Of a stretch of 64,000 nt of DNA, positions 37,916-47,924 are shown piece after piece. Numbering within the stretch: position 1 is the first letter of the stretch; each line of letters begins with the position of its first letter. The notes below the pieces were generated by a model that saw only the letters and a program-made list of their open reading frames with translations, was not told where the DNA came from and did not search any database. Source of the stretch: Paenibacillus sp. YYML68 (GTDB lineage: Bacteria; Bacillota; Bacilli; Paenibacillales; NBRC-103111); the NCBI RefSeq assembly GCF_027923405.1, contig NZ_BQYI01000001.1, forward strand, positions 2,892,501 through 2,956,500, in the 5' to 3' direction. The position numbers and the translations under genes were made by a program.

Positions 37916-39373
37916 TTAGTAAGCTCGTCCGAAAAGAACCGTATGCTTCGCCGCTTCACCGCAGACGAGGCATGTCGACTTGTGCACTCCTGGCTCGAAC
38001 GGAATGTTGCGGCTCGTTGCGCCGGTCTCTTCCTTCACGGTTGCCTCACATGCATTAGAGCCGCACCAGCCCGACAGCGAGAACCCTCGCTTCTTCTGGA
38101 GGAATGACTTCAGCTCATCCAGCGTATCGGCTGCGGTCATCGACTCATCACGGAACCTCTTCGCTCGATCATACATTTCCCGCTGTGTCTCCGTCAACAG
38201 CTTTTGGACCTCTTCCACGAATTGGCTCTGCGCAACGACACGCTTCTCCCCCGTAATCCTGGATACGAGCACCACTTGGCCGTTCTCCATATCACGCGGA
38301 CCGAGCTCTACGCGAATCGGCACGCCGCGCATTTCGTATTCATTGAACTTCCAGCCCGGGCTCTGATCTTGACGGTCGTCCACCTTCACGCGAACGCCAG
38401 CCTTCTTCAGCTGGTCATACAAGCCGTCCACACAAGCGATCGCTTGTTCGCGTGTCTTCGCTGGTCCAATCGGAATCATCACAACCTGTGTCGGAGCGAC
38501 CTTCGGAGGAAGCGCAAGTCCGCGGTCATCACCATGCACCATGATGAGCGCACCGATCAGTCTTGTGCTAACGCCCCAGGACGTCGTATGGCAGAACGTG
38601 TGCTGGTTATCACGATCCAAGTATTTGATATCGAAGGCTACAGCGAAGTTCGTGCCAAGATAGTGCGACGTCCCCGCCTGTACCGCCTTGCCATCCTTCA
38701 TCATCGCTTCGATCGAATACGTGTCCACCGCTCCGGCAAACTTCTCGGAAGGCGTCTTCTGTCCGGTAATGACCGGGATCGCCAGGAAGTTCTCCGCGAA
38801 GTCCTTATAGATCTCGAGCATCTGCATCGTCTCGCGACGTGCATCTGCCTCATCCTCATGCGCGGTATGACCTTCCTGCCAGAGAAACTCGCTCGTCCGT
38901 AGGAACGGCTGCGTCTTCTTCTCCCAACGCACCACGTTCGCCCACTGGTTAATGAGCAGCGGCAGGTCGCGGTACGAGTTAATCCATTCCGCGTACATAT
39001 GACCGATCATCGTCTCGGACGTCGGACGAATCGCAAGTCGCTCCTCGAGCTTCTCTCCGCCAGCCTCGGTTACCCAAGGCAGCTCTGGATTGAAGCCCTC
39101 GACGTGTTCCTTCTCCTTCTCGAAGAAGCTCTCCGGAATGAAGAGCGGGAAGTATGCGTTGCGGTGACCTGTCTCCTTGAAGCGGCGATCCAGCTCACGC
39201 TGTATGTGCTCCCAGATCTCATAGCCGTCCGGCTTGAACACGATGCAGCCGCGCACCGGCGCGTAGCTCATCAGATCCGCCTTCTTGATCGTATCAATAT
39301 ACCAGCGGGAAAAATCCTCGCTCTGCGGCGTAATTTCCTTCACAAACTGCTTCTCTTGCTTCTCCTTCGACAT
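37916..39373 (-). CDS. proS: Prolyl-tRNA synthetase, archaeal/eukaryal type
   Basis: 485 residues. A class II synthetase of the short group: KADLMSYAPVRGCIVFKP, RPTSETMIGHMYAEW, PFLRTSEFLWQEGHTAH (motif 2), and a class II C-terminal part with a Cys4 zinc region (GWCGSNACE...STCLVCGE) ending in Arg-Ala-Tyr. It has no internal INS editing domain, unlike the roughly 564-residue bacterial-type ProRS at this locus in B. subtilis. It charges tRNA-Pro. The ATG has AGGGGGAG upstream, and the gene follows rseP by about 30 bases. Confidence 0.95.
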   Translation of the reverse strand: MSKEKQEKQFVKEITPQSEDFSRWYIDTIKKADLMSYAPVRGCIVFKPDGYEIWEHIQRELDRRFKETGHRNAYFPLFIPESFFEKEKEHVEGFNPELPWVTEAGGEKLEERLAIRPTSETMIGHMYAEWINSYRDLPLLINQWANVVRWEKKTQPFLRTSEFLWQEGHTAHEDEADARRETMQMLEIYKDFAENFLAIPVITGQKTPSEKFAGAVDTYSIEAMMKDGKAVQAGTSHYLGTNFAVAFDIKYLDRDNQHTFCHTTSWGVSTRLIGALIMVHGDDRGLALPPKVAPTQVVMIPIGPAKTREQAIACVDGLYDQLKKAGVRVKVDDRQDQSPGWKFNEYEMRGVPIRVELGPRDMENGQVVLVSRITGEKRVVAQSQFVEEVQKLLTETQREMYDRAKRFRDESMTAADTLDELKSFLQKKRGFSLSGWCGSNACEATVKEETGATSRNIPFEPGVHKSTCLVCGEAAKHTVLFGRAY

Positions 39374-39406
39374 GGTTCCGATGCTCCCCCTGCTAACGGC
39401 GTTTCG

Positions 39407-40672
39407 TTATCCTTTAATAAGTTCGAGTATATCATTGTATGTTACAGCAATCATGAGCAGCATGAGCATCGCAAAGCCTACGAAGTGGACCATGCTCTCG
39501 CGATTCGGATCAATCGGCTTGCCTCGCAGTGCCTCGAGACCGAGGAACACGAGTCGGCTTCCATCCAGTGCTGGCACTGGCAATAGGTTGAACAGACCCA
39601 GGTACAAGCTCATGAGAGCCATCCAATTGACATATTGCGGCCAGCCTGCAGCAGCCTGCTCACTCGTGAACTGGACGATCTGCACCGGCCCGCCCAGCTC
39701 ATCCATGTCCACCTGCAGCGTCGCCAGCTTACCGAAGCCGTCGAGGATGAGCGTGCTATAGAGCACCATGTTCTTCCAGCCAAACTGGAATGCCTCCGAG
39801 ATCGTAGCCGGACGCGTATCCGGACCAAGCGATACCCCGACGCGAATCGCATTGTCTGCAGTCAGAACAGGCGTCACCTGCTTCGTGAGCAGCTGCTGGT
39901 CACGTTCAACGACCCAGCTCATCGGCTTGTTCGCCGAATCTTGGATCAGTCCAGTCAGCTTCTTGCTGTCCCCGGCAATCTTCTCCCCGTTCACTTCGAT
40001 GATGACGTCTCCTGCCATCAGTCCTGCCTTCTGAGCGGCAGAGCTGTCTACGGTGCTCTGAATGCGAATCCGATCAGGCAGCGGAGTACCGACCATGAAC
40101 GCAACAGAGATGAACAAGATGATCGCAAGGATGAAGTTCATCAGCGGTCCGGCAAAAATCGCCAGCGCACGCTGACCGACCGTCTTGCTGCCGAACTGAC
40201 GATCCCATGGCGCAATCTGTGTCTCCTTATCCTTACTAACCATCATCGCCTGCGGATGGACAGCGAACTTATGCAGTACACCGTCGACATCGACACGAAC
40301 GAATAGCTTATGTTCCAGATCAATATCTTCAACGACACCTTGCAGCGCATCGCGTCGGCTGTCCAGATCGTTCAAGTAAATGTGTGTCACCTTATCGTCC
40401 TGTATCGCCAGTGCGATGCGCTGCCCCGGGTTGATCTGAACGAGCTCGGGATCTTCACCGGCCATGCGAACGAAGCCGCCAATTGGCAGCAGTCTTAACG
40501 TATAACGCGTTTCCCCTTTGACGAATGAGAGTACCTTCGGGCCGAAGCCGATAGCGAACTCCCGTGTCAATATGCCTGCACGTCTAGCGAAGTAAAAGTG
40601 ACCCCATTCATGCACCGTCACCAATACAAAAAACAAGAGAACATTCAGTAAAATCAGTTGAAGTACGTTCAC
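39407..40672 (-). CDS. rseP: Site-2 metalloprotease RseP (RasP-like)
   Basis: 421 residues. The first membrane helix carries the zinc motif HEWGH near residue 21. A PDZ domain lies around 200-280 (SSAAQKAGLMAGDVIIEVNG). The last helices contain NLLPVPALDGSR with the third zinc ligand Asp. An insert at about 80-150 precedes the PDZ. It cleaves anti-sigma factors and leftover signal peptides in the membrane. The start is GTG; GGAGG lies about 12 bases upstream. Confidence 0.95.
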   Translation of the reverse strand: MNVLQLILLNVLLFFVLVTVHEWGHFYFARRAGILTREFAIGFGPKVLSFVKGETRYTLRLLPIGGFVRMAGEDPELVQINPGQRIALAIQDDKVTHIYLNDLDSRRDALQGVVEDIDLEHKLFVRVDVDGVLHKFAVHPQAMMVSKDKETQIAPWDRQFGSKTVGQRALAIFAGPLMNFILAIILFISVAFMVGTPLPDRIRIQSTVDSSAAQKAGLMAGDVIIEVNGEKIAGDSKKLTGLIQDSANKPMSWVVERDQQLLTKQVTPVLTADNAIRVGVSLGPDTRPATISEAFQFGWKNMVLYSTLILDGFGKLATLQVDMDELGGPVQIVQFTSEQAAAGWPQYVNWMALMSLYLGLFNLLPVPALDGSRLVFLGLEALRGKPIDPNRESMVHFVGFAMLMLLMIAVTYNDILELIKG

Positions 40673-40844
40673 TCTAGCTCACGGCCTCCTTACACTCATG
40701 TTCATATTTACAAGCTCTTGGAAGGGCGTTCTTCATGCTCCTAGATTAACATTAATGATTAGCCGAACACAAGCCGAGCCCATGCTATGAACATATTACG
40801 GACAAGGAGGAATGATGACTCATTATAGTAACATCCCGAGGCTA

Positions 40845-42011
40845 TTACGATGACGGAATCGAGGCTGCCGCTTCTCTTGCCCATCGGTCGCTCTCCAGAA
40901 TGGCCGCCAGCGGCGGCGCTGCAATAACCTCATGGCGGTTCATGACCTCAGCAATGATGTGCTCAATCGCAAGGAACGAGATTTCATTGCGTAGGAAACG
41001 GGCGACAGCTACTTCATTGGCCGCATTATACACGGTCGGCATCGTACCACCGGTTCTTCCGCACTCATACGCCATCGCAACACAAGGGTAGCGCTCCATG
41101 TCCAGCTCACGGAAGTGCAGCTTACCAATCTCAGCAAGCCTCAGCGGCTGTGACGGAGTGCTCATTCGATCCGGATACGTGAGCGCATATTGGATCGGCA
41201 CCCGCATATCTGGCATGCCAAGCTGGGCGACAATGCTGTAGTCGACGAACTCGACATACGAATGAATAATGCTTTCGGGATGAATGAGCACATGGATTCG
41301 GTCATAAGACAGCCCAAACAGCCAATGCGCCTCCATGACCTCTAGCCCTTTGTTCACCATCGTCGCGGAATCGATCGTAATCTTAGCGCCCATCGACCAG
41401 TTCGGATGCTTCAGCGCATCCTCTACCGTCACAGCTGCAAGCTCATCTCGCGTACGATCTCGGAACGAACCGCCCGAAGCTGTAAGTGTAATCGTATGTA
41501 TACGCTCTCGGTTCTCACCGTTCAAGCATTGGAAGATCGCCGAATGCTCGCTGTCGATCGGGAGTAGCTGCACCCCCTTGCGCGCGGCCAAGTCCGTGAC
41601 GAGATGTCCGGCACTAATAAGAGTCTCCTTATTGGCGAGGCCGATATGCTTGCCCGCCTCGAGCGCTGCAAGCGTCGGCTGCAGCCCTTGGCTGCCTACG
41701 AGCGCTGTGACAACAAGCTCCGCATCATGGTTCGCCGCGACCTCGACGAGTCCCTCCGCACCATACATAACGGTTGTACCGGAGGGTACGCGCACCTGAA
41801 GCCACTCGGCAGCGTCCTTCGTCGCGACGCTTACTTTTTTCGGACGGAACTGAATCGTCTGCTCCAGCAGCAGCTCCTTGTTATGCCCACCCGCCAATGC
41901 CTCGATCTGATACAGCTCAGGATAATGCGAGACGACATCCAACGTTTGGGTGCCGATGGAGCCTGTCGATCCGAGAATGCTGATTCTTTTCAACTCGCTC
42001 ACTCCAGCCAT
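40845..42011 (-). CDS. dxr: 1-deoxy-D-xylulose-5-phosphate reductoisomerase
   Basis: About 388 residues. NADPH-binding ISILGSTGSIGTQTLD, LANKETLISAG, LPIDSEHSAIFQCL and LTASGGSFRD are present. It commits carbon to the MEP isoprenoid pathway, feeding UppS nearby. The ATG at 42011 lacks a binding site; a TTG at 41993 (giving MKRISILG) has GGAG eight bases upstream and may be the true start. It starts six bases after cdsA. Confidence 0.96.
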   Translation of the reverse strand: MAGVSELKRISILGSTGSIGTQTLDVVSHYPELYQIEALAGGHNKELLLEQTIQFRPKKVSVATKDAAEWLQVRVPSGTTVMYGAEGLVEVAANHDAELVVTALVGSQGLQPTLAALEAGKHIGLANKETLISAGHLVTDLAARKGVQLLPIDSEHSAIFQCLNGENRERIHTITLTASGGSFRDRTRDELAAVTVEDALKHPNWSMGAKITIDSATMVNKGLEVMEAHWLFGLSYDRIHVLIHPESIIHSYVEFVDYSIVAQLGMPDMRVPIQYALTYPDRMSTPSQPLRLAEIGKLHFRELDMERYPCVAMAYECGRTGGTMPTVYNAANEVAVARFLRNEISFLAIEHIIAEVMNRHEVIAAPPLAAILESDRWAREAAASIPSS

Positions 42012-42017
42012 ATGAAT

Positions 42018-42806
42018 TTACGCTTGTGGGAGCAGGGAGAGCATGTGCAGGAACGGGAACACGATCAGCCAGCTGTCCGTGCGATCGAGCACACCGCCGT
42101 GTCCAGGCAATATCGCCCCCGAATCCTTGATGCCCTTCACCCGCTTATAAGCCGATTGGATCAAGTCGCCCATCTGTCCGACAATCGCGATGACGATGCC
42201 GACGATGACCGCTTGACCGTACCCGAGCAGCTCTGGACGAAGCCAAGCGAATCCCAGCGCAACGATTACAGACAGCACGGTGCCGCCTAGGGCGCCTTCT
42301 ACCGACTTCTTCGGACTAATGGTCGGCCACAGCGGCGTCTTGCCGAACTTCGAGCCGGTGAAGTAAGCTCCCGAATCCGTCGTCCAGATGCAGAGGAAGA
42401 TCAGAAGCGTCCAGAACAGCCCGTTGTCGGCGATCGCCCGTGTTTCGATCATATAATGAAAACCAACCCCGACATAGACCATACCGAGAAAGGCGGTCGC
42501 CACATGGTCGATGGTCGTCTTGTTTTTACTGAGTACCGTTCCTGCCAGGAACAAAAACATCAACACCCATATCAAATAGCCTGATGTCATGACGTCCCCT
42601 TGCCAGTCGTACAAAAGAGCAAGAACGCCCGCATACCCGATAATTTCGATCACCTTATTGCTATTAAGCCCGTTCATCCGAAGAAATTCGGCATAACCGA
42701 CCAGCGCCAGCGCAGCAATCAACCCCGCATACCAGTAGCCTCCGAGGTATAACATGATGAAAAATCCGAGCCCTGCCACGATTCCTGTGACGATTCGCTG
42801 CTTCAA
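42018..42806 (-). CDS. cdsA: Phosphatidate cytidylyltransferase
   Basis: 262 residues with about seven to eight membrane helices. The CdsA signature is complete near the end (RVKGIKDSGAILPGHGGVLDR). It makes CDP-diacylglycerol for phospholipids. The start is TTG at 42806 (KQRIVTGIVAG) with GGAGG seven bases upstream. A longer frame into uppS has no support. Confidence 0.96.
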   Translation of the reverse strand: MKQRIVTGIVAGLGFFIMLYLGGYWYAGLIAALALVGYAEFLRMNGLNSNKVIEIIGYAGVLALLYDWQGDVMTSGYLIWVLMFLFLAGTVLSKNKTTIDHVATAFLGMVYVGVGFHYMIETRAIADNGLFWTLLIFLCIWTTDSGAYFTGSKFGKTPLWPTISPKKSVEGALGGTVLSVIVALGFAWLRPELLGYGQAVIVGIVIAIVGQMGDLIQSAYKRVKGIKDSGAILPGHGGVLDRTDSWLIVFPFLHMLSLLPQA

Positions 42807-42825
42807 ATCGATTCCTCCAATACCG

Positions 42826-43593
42826 CTACAGTCCCCCGTATCGTCTGGCGCGGCGCTGATATTCTTGGATAGCCATGTAGAAGTGCTGTTCATTAAACTC
42901 CGGCCAGCACAGTTCAGTAAAATAAAGCTCCGAATAGGCTAGCTGCCAAAGCATAAAGTTACTGATACGCAGCTCACCGCTCGTTCGAATCAGTAAATCC
43001 GGATCGGGAAGCGGAGCCGTAAGCATATATTGGGAAAATAGCTCTTCATTAATGTCCTCGGGTCGTAGTCGACCGGCCGCTGCTTCTTGTGCGATGCGCT
43101 GTACTCCCGAAATCATTTCTTTACGGCTGCCGTAGTTCAAGGCAAAGTTAAGAATAAGACCGGTATTATGCTCGGTCTGCCGGATCGCATCCTCTACCGA
43201 CTTCCGCGTATAATCTGGCAGCGCCTCCGGCCAGCCTGTAATGCGGATTCGTATATTGTTAGCGATTAGCTCATCGATCTCTTTAGGAAAAAACTCCAGC
43301 GGCAGCTTCATCAAATATTCGACCTCGTCCTTCGGCCGCTTCCAATTTTCAGTGGAAAAGGCGTACAAGGTCAGCGCCTGAACGCCGATTTGATCTGCCG
43401 CTAACGTTATTTTTTTCACGTTTTTCATGCCCGAATGGTGTCCAGCGACACGCGGAAGTCCGCGCTTCTGTGCCCAGCGGCCGTTACCGTCCATGATGAC
43501 GGCGACATGGTTCGGAATATTGTCGGTATCGAGCGAGAAGATGCTCTCCTCGTCCTTGGTCGGCGTTCCGAACCATTTTTTGAATGGCTTCAT
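42826..43593 (-). CDS. uppS: Isoprenyl transferase (undecaprenyl diphosphate synthase)
   Basis: 255 residues. cis-Prenyltransferase motifs: VAVIMDGNGRWA with the catalytic Asp, HHSGMKNV, ALTLYAFSTENWKRP and LLIRTSGELRISNFMLWQ. It makes the C55 lipid carrier for wall synthesis. The ATG at 43593 has GGGGGAT upstream. It follows a terminator-like hairpin after frr. Confidence 0.96.
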   Translation of the reverse strand: MKPFKKWFGTPTKDEESIFSLDTDNIPNHVAVIMDGNGRWAQKRGLPRVAGHHSGMKNVKKITLAADQIGVQALTLYAFSTENWKRPKDEVEYLMKLPLEFFPKEIDELIANNIRIRITGWPEALPDYTRKSVEDAIRQTEHNTGLILNFALNYGSRKEMISGVQRIAQEAAAGRLRPEDINEELFSQYMLTAPLPDPDLLIRTSGELRISNFMLWQLAYSELYFTELCWPEFNEQHFYMAIQEYQRRARRYGGL

Positions 43594-43618
43594 GAGAGAT
43601 CCCCCATCAAGAAAGACT

Positions 43619-43646
43619 AAAAGCCCCCTCGAATAAGGGGGTTTTT
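43619..43646 (-). terminator. Terminator between frr and uppS
   Basis: AACCCCCT / AGGGGG stem followed by CTTTT, six bases after the frr stop. It is near symmetric, so it may also act on the plus strand. No clear promoter follows before uppS, so read-through is likely. Confidence 0.75.
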
Positions 43647-43651
43647 GCCTA

Positions 43652-44209
43652 TTACACTTCCATAATTTCTTTTTCCTTGGCGACAAGCACCTTGTCTACC
43701 TCGGCGATGAACTTGTCTGTTGCCTTCTGAATATCGTCCTGATGACGGCGTGACTCATCCTCAGACATACCGGCCGTCTTCTCCAGCTTCTTGATCTCGT
43801 CGTTGGCATCACGACGCACGTTACGAATTGCGACCTTCGCTTCTTCACCGAACTTCTTCGTCAGCTTCACCAGCTCCGCACGACGCTCTTCAGTCAATGC
43901 TGGAATCATGATGCGGATGCTCGAGCCATCATTCGAAGGCGTAAGGCCGAGGTCTGACTTCATAATTGCCTTCTCAATCGCCGATACAGAGCCCTTATCC
44001 CAAGGCTGAATCATCAGTGTGCGGGAATCCGGCGTGTTGATGTTAGCTAGCTGGTTAACAGGTGTTAGCGCCCCGTAGTACTCAACCTGAATGCGGTCCA
44101 GCAGCGCTGGTGTCGCCCGTCCGGCACGAAGCGTCAGCAGCTCTTTTTTAAGCGAGGAGATCGCTTTGTCCATGCGCTCCTCGGCATTTTTCTTTATCGT
44201 TTGCGGCAT
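43652..44209 (-). CDS. frr: Ribosome recycling factor
   Basis: 185 residues, the standard size. The coiled-coil domain I has [20 protein letters not shown], and [16 protein letters not shown] and [16 protein letters not shown] follow. With EF-G it splits post-termination ribosomes. It starts two bases after the pyrH stop. Confidence 0.98.
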   Translation of the reverse strand: MPQTIKKNAEERMDKAISSLKKELLTLRAGRATPALLDRIQVEYYGALTPVNQLANINTPDSRTLMIQPWDKGSVSAIEKAIMKSDLGLTPSNDGSSIRIMIPALTEERRAELVKLTKKFGEEAKVAIRNVRRDANDEIKKLEKTAGMSEDESRRHQDDIQKATDKFIAEVDKVLVAKEKEIMEV

Positions 44210-44211
44210 CG

Positions 44212-44970
<759 letters not shown>

Positions 44971-44983
44971 TCATTTTACTTTA

Positions 44984-45011
44984 CAAAACAGGGAACACCA
45001 AGTGTTCCCTG
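44984..45011 (-). terminator. Terminator of tsf
   Basis: Stem CAGGGAACAC / GTGTTCCCTG-type pairing with a short TTGG loop, followed by TTTTG, about 23 bases after the tsf stop. pyrH begins about 47 bases further on. Confidence 0.8.
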
Positions 45012-45033
45012 CCGCTCAATTCTATAATGGACC

Positions 45034-45684
45034 TTACAGTTTGACTTGGCTCATAACTTCTTCTGCAAAGTTTTCTTGCTTCTTCTCAAGACCTTCTCCG
45101 AGCTCGTAGCGCACGAAGCGGCGAATCGACAAGTTCTCGCCGATTGTTGCAATCTTTTCCTTCAGTACTTCTTCAACCGACTTGTCTGGGTCCTTGATGA
45201 AAGGCTGCTCAAGCAGGCAGTACTCTTCGTAGTATTTCGCCAGACGGCCTTCTACGATTTTTTCAACGATCTTCTCTGGCTTACCTTCGTTTAGAGCTTG
45301 GTTCGTCAAGATCTCACGCTCTTTGTCAAGCGCCTCTTGAGGAACTTCATCACGGCGAAGGAATTTCGGATTCGATGCTGCGATGTGAAGCGCAACGTCA
45401 CGTACGAACGCTCTGAACTGCTCGTTCTTTGCTACGAAGTCCGTCTCGGAGTTTACTTCAACGAGTACGCCGATCTTACCGCCAGCATGAATGTAAGACT
45501 CGATCATACCTTCTGTAGCGACACGGTCGGACTTCTTCGCTGCAGCAGCCAAGCCCTTCTCACGAAGAAGCTCAGACGCTTTCGTCAGATCTCCATTCGC
45601 CTCTTCCAGCGCTTTTTTGCAATCGAGCATACCTGCTCCTGTTTTCTCACGCAATTCCTTTACTGCCGAAGCACTTACTGCCAT
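45034..45684 (-). CDS. tsf: Elongation factor Ts, short form
   Basis: 216 residues, against about 290 in B. subtilis. N-terminal UBA-like domain ([25 protein letters not shown] region), the TDFVAKN motif that contacts EF-Tu, one core subdomain and the C-terminal helices ([15 protein letters not shown]). The second core subdomain of the long form is missing, as in other short EF-Ts proteins. It exchanges GDP for GTP on EF-Tu. AAGGAGG precedes the ATG. Confidence 0.97.
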   Translation of the reverse strand: MAVSASAVKELREKTGAGMLDCKKALEEANGDLTKASELLREKGLAAAAKKSDRVATEGMIESYIHAGGKIGVLVEVNSETDFVAKNEQFRAFVRDVALHIAASNPKFLRRDEVPQEALDKEREILTNQALNEGKPEKIVEKIVEGRLAKYYEEYCLLEQPFIKDPDKSVEEVLKEKIATIGENLSIRRFVRYELGEGLEKKQENFAEEVMSQVKL

Positions 45685-45736
45685 GATTGGGCCTCCTTGA
45701 ATTTAGAAGTTTTTGTTAGGATGAGCTATGTACCTC

Positions 45737-45782
45737 AAAAAAAAGGGCGGTGAAAGGATTTTGCACCTTTAAACCACCCTTT
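45737..45782 (-). terminator. Intergenic hairpin between rpsB and tsf
   Basis: A long imperfect stem, AAAGGGTGG...AAAGG with CCTTT...CCGCCCTTT, followed by eight T residues, 14 bases after the rpsB stop. It should end part of the rpsB transcripts before tsf. Confidence 0.75.
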
Positions 45783-45795
45783 CTTGTATTCAACC

Positions 45796-46494
45796 TTAAG
45801 CTGTCGTCTGTTCGCCTTGATGAGCCTCGATAACGGCATCTGCAATTTTCGCTGTCAACAGCTTAACTGCACGAATTGCATCGTCGTTACCTGGGATTAC
45901 ATAATCGATTTCATCCGGATCGCAGTTCGTATCAACGATACCTACGATTGGGATACCAAGCTTGCGCGCTTCTGCAACTGCGATGCGCTCTTTGCGAGGA
46001 TCGATGACGAACAATGCGCTCGGCAGACCCTTCATATTTTTAATACCGCCCAAGAACTTCTCGAGGCGATCCTTTTCTTTACGAAGGATGATAACCTCTT
46101 TCTTAGGAAGAACGTCGAACGTGCCGTCGTTTTCCCATCTGTCAAGCTCGTGAAGACGGTTAATACGCTGTTGAATTGTGGAGAAGTTCGTCAGTGTACC
46201 GCCGAGCCAACGCTGGTTGATGTAGTACATGCCGCAACGCTCTGCCTCTTCTGCAACGGAGTCTTGAGCTTGCTTTTTTGTACCTACGAACAAGATTGTA
46301 CCGTTCTCTTCAGCAACGGAACGTACGAAGTTGTACGCCTCTTCAACCTTCTTTACCGTCTTTTGCAAGTCGATAATATAAATTCCGTTTCTTTCAGTGA
46401 AGATGTAACGATCCATTTTCGGGTTCCAACGACGGGTCTGATGACCGAAGTGCACCCCAGCTTCAAGAAGCTGCTTCATGGAAATTACTGCCAT
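45796..46494 (-). CDS. rpsB: 30S ribosomal protein S2
   Basis: 232 residues. [42 protein letters not shown] and [19 protein letters not shown] are S2 signatures. It is added late to the 30S subunit. The ATG at 46494 has GAGGAGGTG upstream. Confidence 0.98.
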   Translation of the reverse strand: MAVISMKQLLEAGVHFGHQTRRWNPKMDRYIFTERNGIYIIDLQKTVKKVEEAYNFVRSVAEENGTILFVGTKKQAQDSVAEEAERCGMYYINQRWLGGTLTNFSTIQQRINRLHELDRWENDGTFDVLPKKEVIILRKEKDRLEKFLGGIKNMKGLPSALFVIDPRKERIAVAEARKLGIPIVGIVDTNCDPDEIDYVIPGNDDAIRAVKLLTAKIADAVIEAHQGEQTTA

Positions 46495-46662
46495 CCTCAC
46501 ACACCTCCTCAATATTGGTTGTTTTTTTGTGGCAACCTCCGCTCGATCTCATCTTCACAGTGAAACTCCCAGATTATTGCGGCATGCAACATGGAGAGAA
46601 GCATGAACTGCAACGCGGAAGCACCGTCACTGGAATTAATCGGCGTGTGGATTTTTACACCG
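46495..46662 (-). promoter_or_regulatory. rpsB 5' leader
   Basis: The predicted transcript has an untranslated leader of about 165 bases between the promoter and rpsB, which holds no plausible gene. Long leaders on ribosomal protein genes often carry autoregulatory RNA, but I could not assign a specific fold. Confidence 0.35.
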
Positions 46663-46668
46663 TCAATT

Positions 46669-46697
46669 ACTATACCACAATCGTATAGGTGATGCAA
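46669..46697 (-). promoter_or_regulatory. Promoter of rpsB-tsf
   Basis: TTGCAT (46697-46692) and TATAGT (46674-46669) are exactly 17 bases apart, downstream of the terminator that closes the motility operon. Confidence 0.65.
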
Positions 46698-46760
46698 CTA
46701 CCGTCTAATGATGTCGAACTTGGTGGCTCATAAGGCACGGATCTTACACCAATTGAACAC

Positions 46761-46788
46761 AAAAATCAGACCCTCGTAAGGATCTGAT
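46761..46788 (-). terminator. Terminator of the fla/che operon
   Basis: Stem ATCAGATCC / GGGTCTGAT with a TTACGA loop, followed by TTTTT, directly after the stop of the MltG-like gene. Confidence 0.85.
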
Positions 46789-46791
46789 GAA

Positions 46792-47310
46792 CTATCGAGA
46801 TATGAGATTCGTTATAATTTGCTCCAGCGACTGTGGACCCTTGAAGACGTGAATGCCTGCAATGACGCTGCCGGACAGCTGACGCTTGTGCATCTCATTC
46901 TCGAATGCCGCTTGGTCACTGATCAAGCCGCTCTGGAACAGCATCTCCGACACTTGAGCCATGACCATCCCCTTAGTCACGTACACATACGTTTCTCGCA
47001 CGGGCGGAGCGGCAGGTGTTTGTGCTGCCGAGGCATTTTTCGCCTTCTCCTCCTCGACTCGCTTCACTACGACCGCGTCAAGCTCAGGCTGGGTGTATAC
47101 TTTGGCATCCTTCTCATACACGTTAAAATGAACAGAGGCGGCTTTCCGCAGCTCTTCCTTATCAAGCGCTTCAGCAGTAGGCTGACCTTGCTGCGCTCCT
47201 TGTGATGCGTCGAAGCCGCTGGACGGCGAAGCCAGCATCAGCTGCAGCAACACAGCACCGGCAATAATGCCTGAGCCAAGGCCGTAAAGCACGTACTTCT
47301 TAGTTGACAT
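46792..47310 (-). CDS. Small membrane-anchored protein with MltG-like C-terminus
   Basis: 172 residues. One N-terminal membrane helix (YVLYGLGSGIIAGAVLLQLML), a Gln/Glu/Ala-rich middle, and a C-terminal domain (KGMVMAQVSEMLFQSGLISDQAAFENEM, then IAGIHVFKGPQSLEQII). The latter resembles the LysM-like N-terminal part of MltG/YceG transglycosylases, without the catalytic domain. A wall-binding role is inference. The ATG at 47310 has a GGGGG site and overlaps the previous gene by 11 bases. It closes the motility operon just before rpsB. Confidence 0.75.
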   Translation of the reverse strand: MSTKKYVLYGLGSGIIAGAVLLQLMLASPSSGFDASQGAQQGQPTAEALDKEELRKAASVHFNVYEKDAKVYTQPELDAVVVKRVEEEKAKNASAAQTPAAPPVRETYVYVTKGMVMAQVSEMLFQSGLISDQAAFENEMHKRQLSGSVIAGIHVFKGPQSLEQIITNLISR

Positions 47311-47896
47311 TGACGCTGTCCCCCTGTTTGGCAAGCTGTAGGATGAGGCTGACTTCCCCTTTATTCATACTTAGCTTCTTGGCAATGACATCCATCGACT
47401 TCCCTTCATCATGCAGCGCGAACAGCTCCGCATAACGTTGCCGCATGTCCATCAGAGGGGCGTTGCCAGGCTGGTCCTGCTGGTCTTGCTCTGGTGTATT
47501 CGTCGACTCGAGGGCCGCTTCTGAAGCTGTGGCCACTGTCCCAGCATGGGCAGCCGTCTGTGGCGCATAGATCGGCTGCTTCTGCAGCTGCTCGGCTACG
47601 AATCCAACTCGGCTTAAATCTTGCTGCAGCTGCTGATTGTGCTTCTCCAGCGTCTCTAGCCTTGCTGCCAGCTTCGCCGTATGCGTATCGTATTCCTTCT
47701 TCGTTTCGGAGAACAGCTGAATAATCGCCTTGTTTTGCTCCTCGAGCTCGATGGCAAAATGGTCCATGGCGCTTTCCATTTCTTTCGCCATCGTTTCCGA
47801 TCCGTCCTCGCTTTTGCTTGCGCGCTTCGGCAGCAGCATCGCATAGACGATTACGCATAAACCGAAAAGGACAACGTATACCCACGGTTGATTCAT
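47300..47896 (-). CDS. SwrB-like protein (YlxL/DUF6115 type)
   Basis: 198 residues. One N-terminal membrane helix (WVYVVLFGLCVIVYAMLL), a coiled coil at about 40-105 (ELEEQNKAIIQLFSETKK, LAARLETLEKHNQQLQQDL), an Ala/Gln-rich linker and a C-terminal helix-turn-helix-like end (MDVIAKKLSMNKGEVSLILQL). Layout and place between sigD and rpsB match B. subtilis SwrB, which promotes flagellar export gate assembly. Sequence identity is not obvious, so orthology is inferred. AAAGGTG precedes the ATG. Confidence 0.75.
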   Translation of the reverse strand: MNQPWVYVVLFGLCVIVYAMLLPKRASKSEDGSETMAKEMESAMDHFAIELEEQNKAIIQLFSETKKEYDTHTAKLAARLETLEKHNQQLQQDLSRVGFVAEQLQKQPIYAPQTAAHAGTVATASEAALESTNTPEQDQQDQPGNAPLMDMRQRYAELFALHDEGKSMDVIAKKLSMNKGEVSLILQLAKQGDSVNVN

Positions 47897-47924
47897 CTGC
47901 GTTCACCTTTTTCCGCACATAGTG

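Noticed and set aside
40812-40853. Plus-strand mini frame of 13 codons with a perfect AAGGAGGA just before ATG, in the rseP-dxr gap
   Set aside because: No promoter or terminator on that strand, the only plus-strand candidate in the window, and it runs into dxr; most likely chance.
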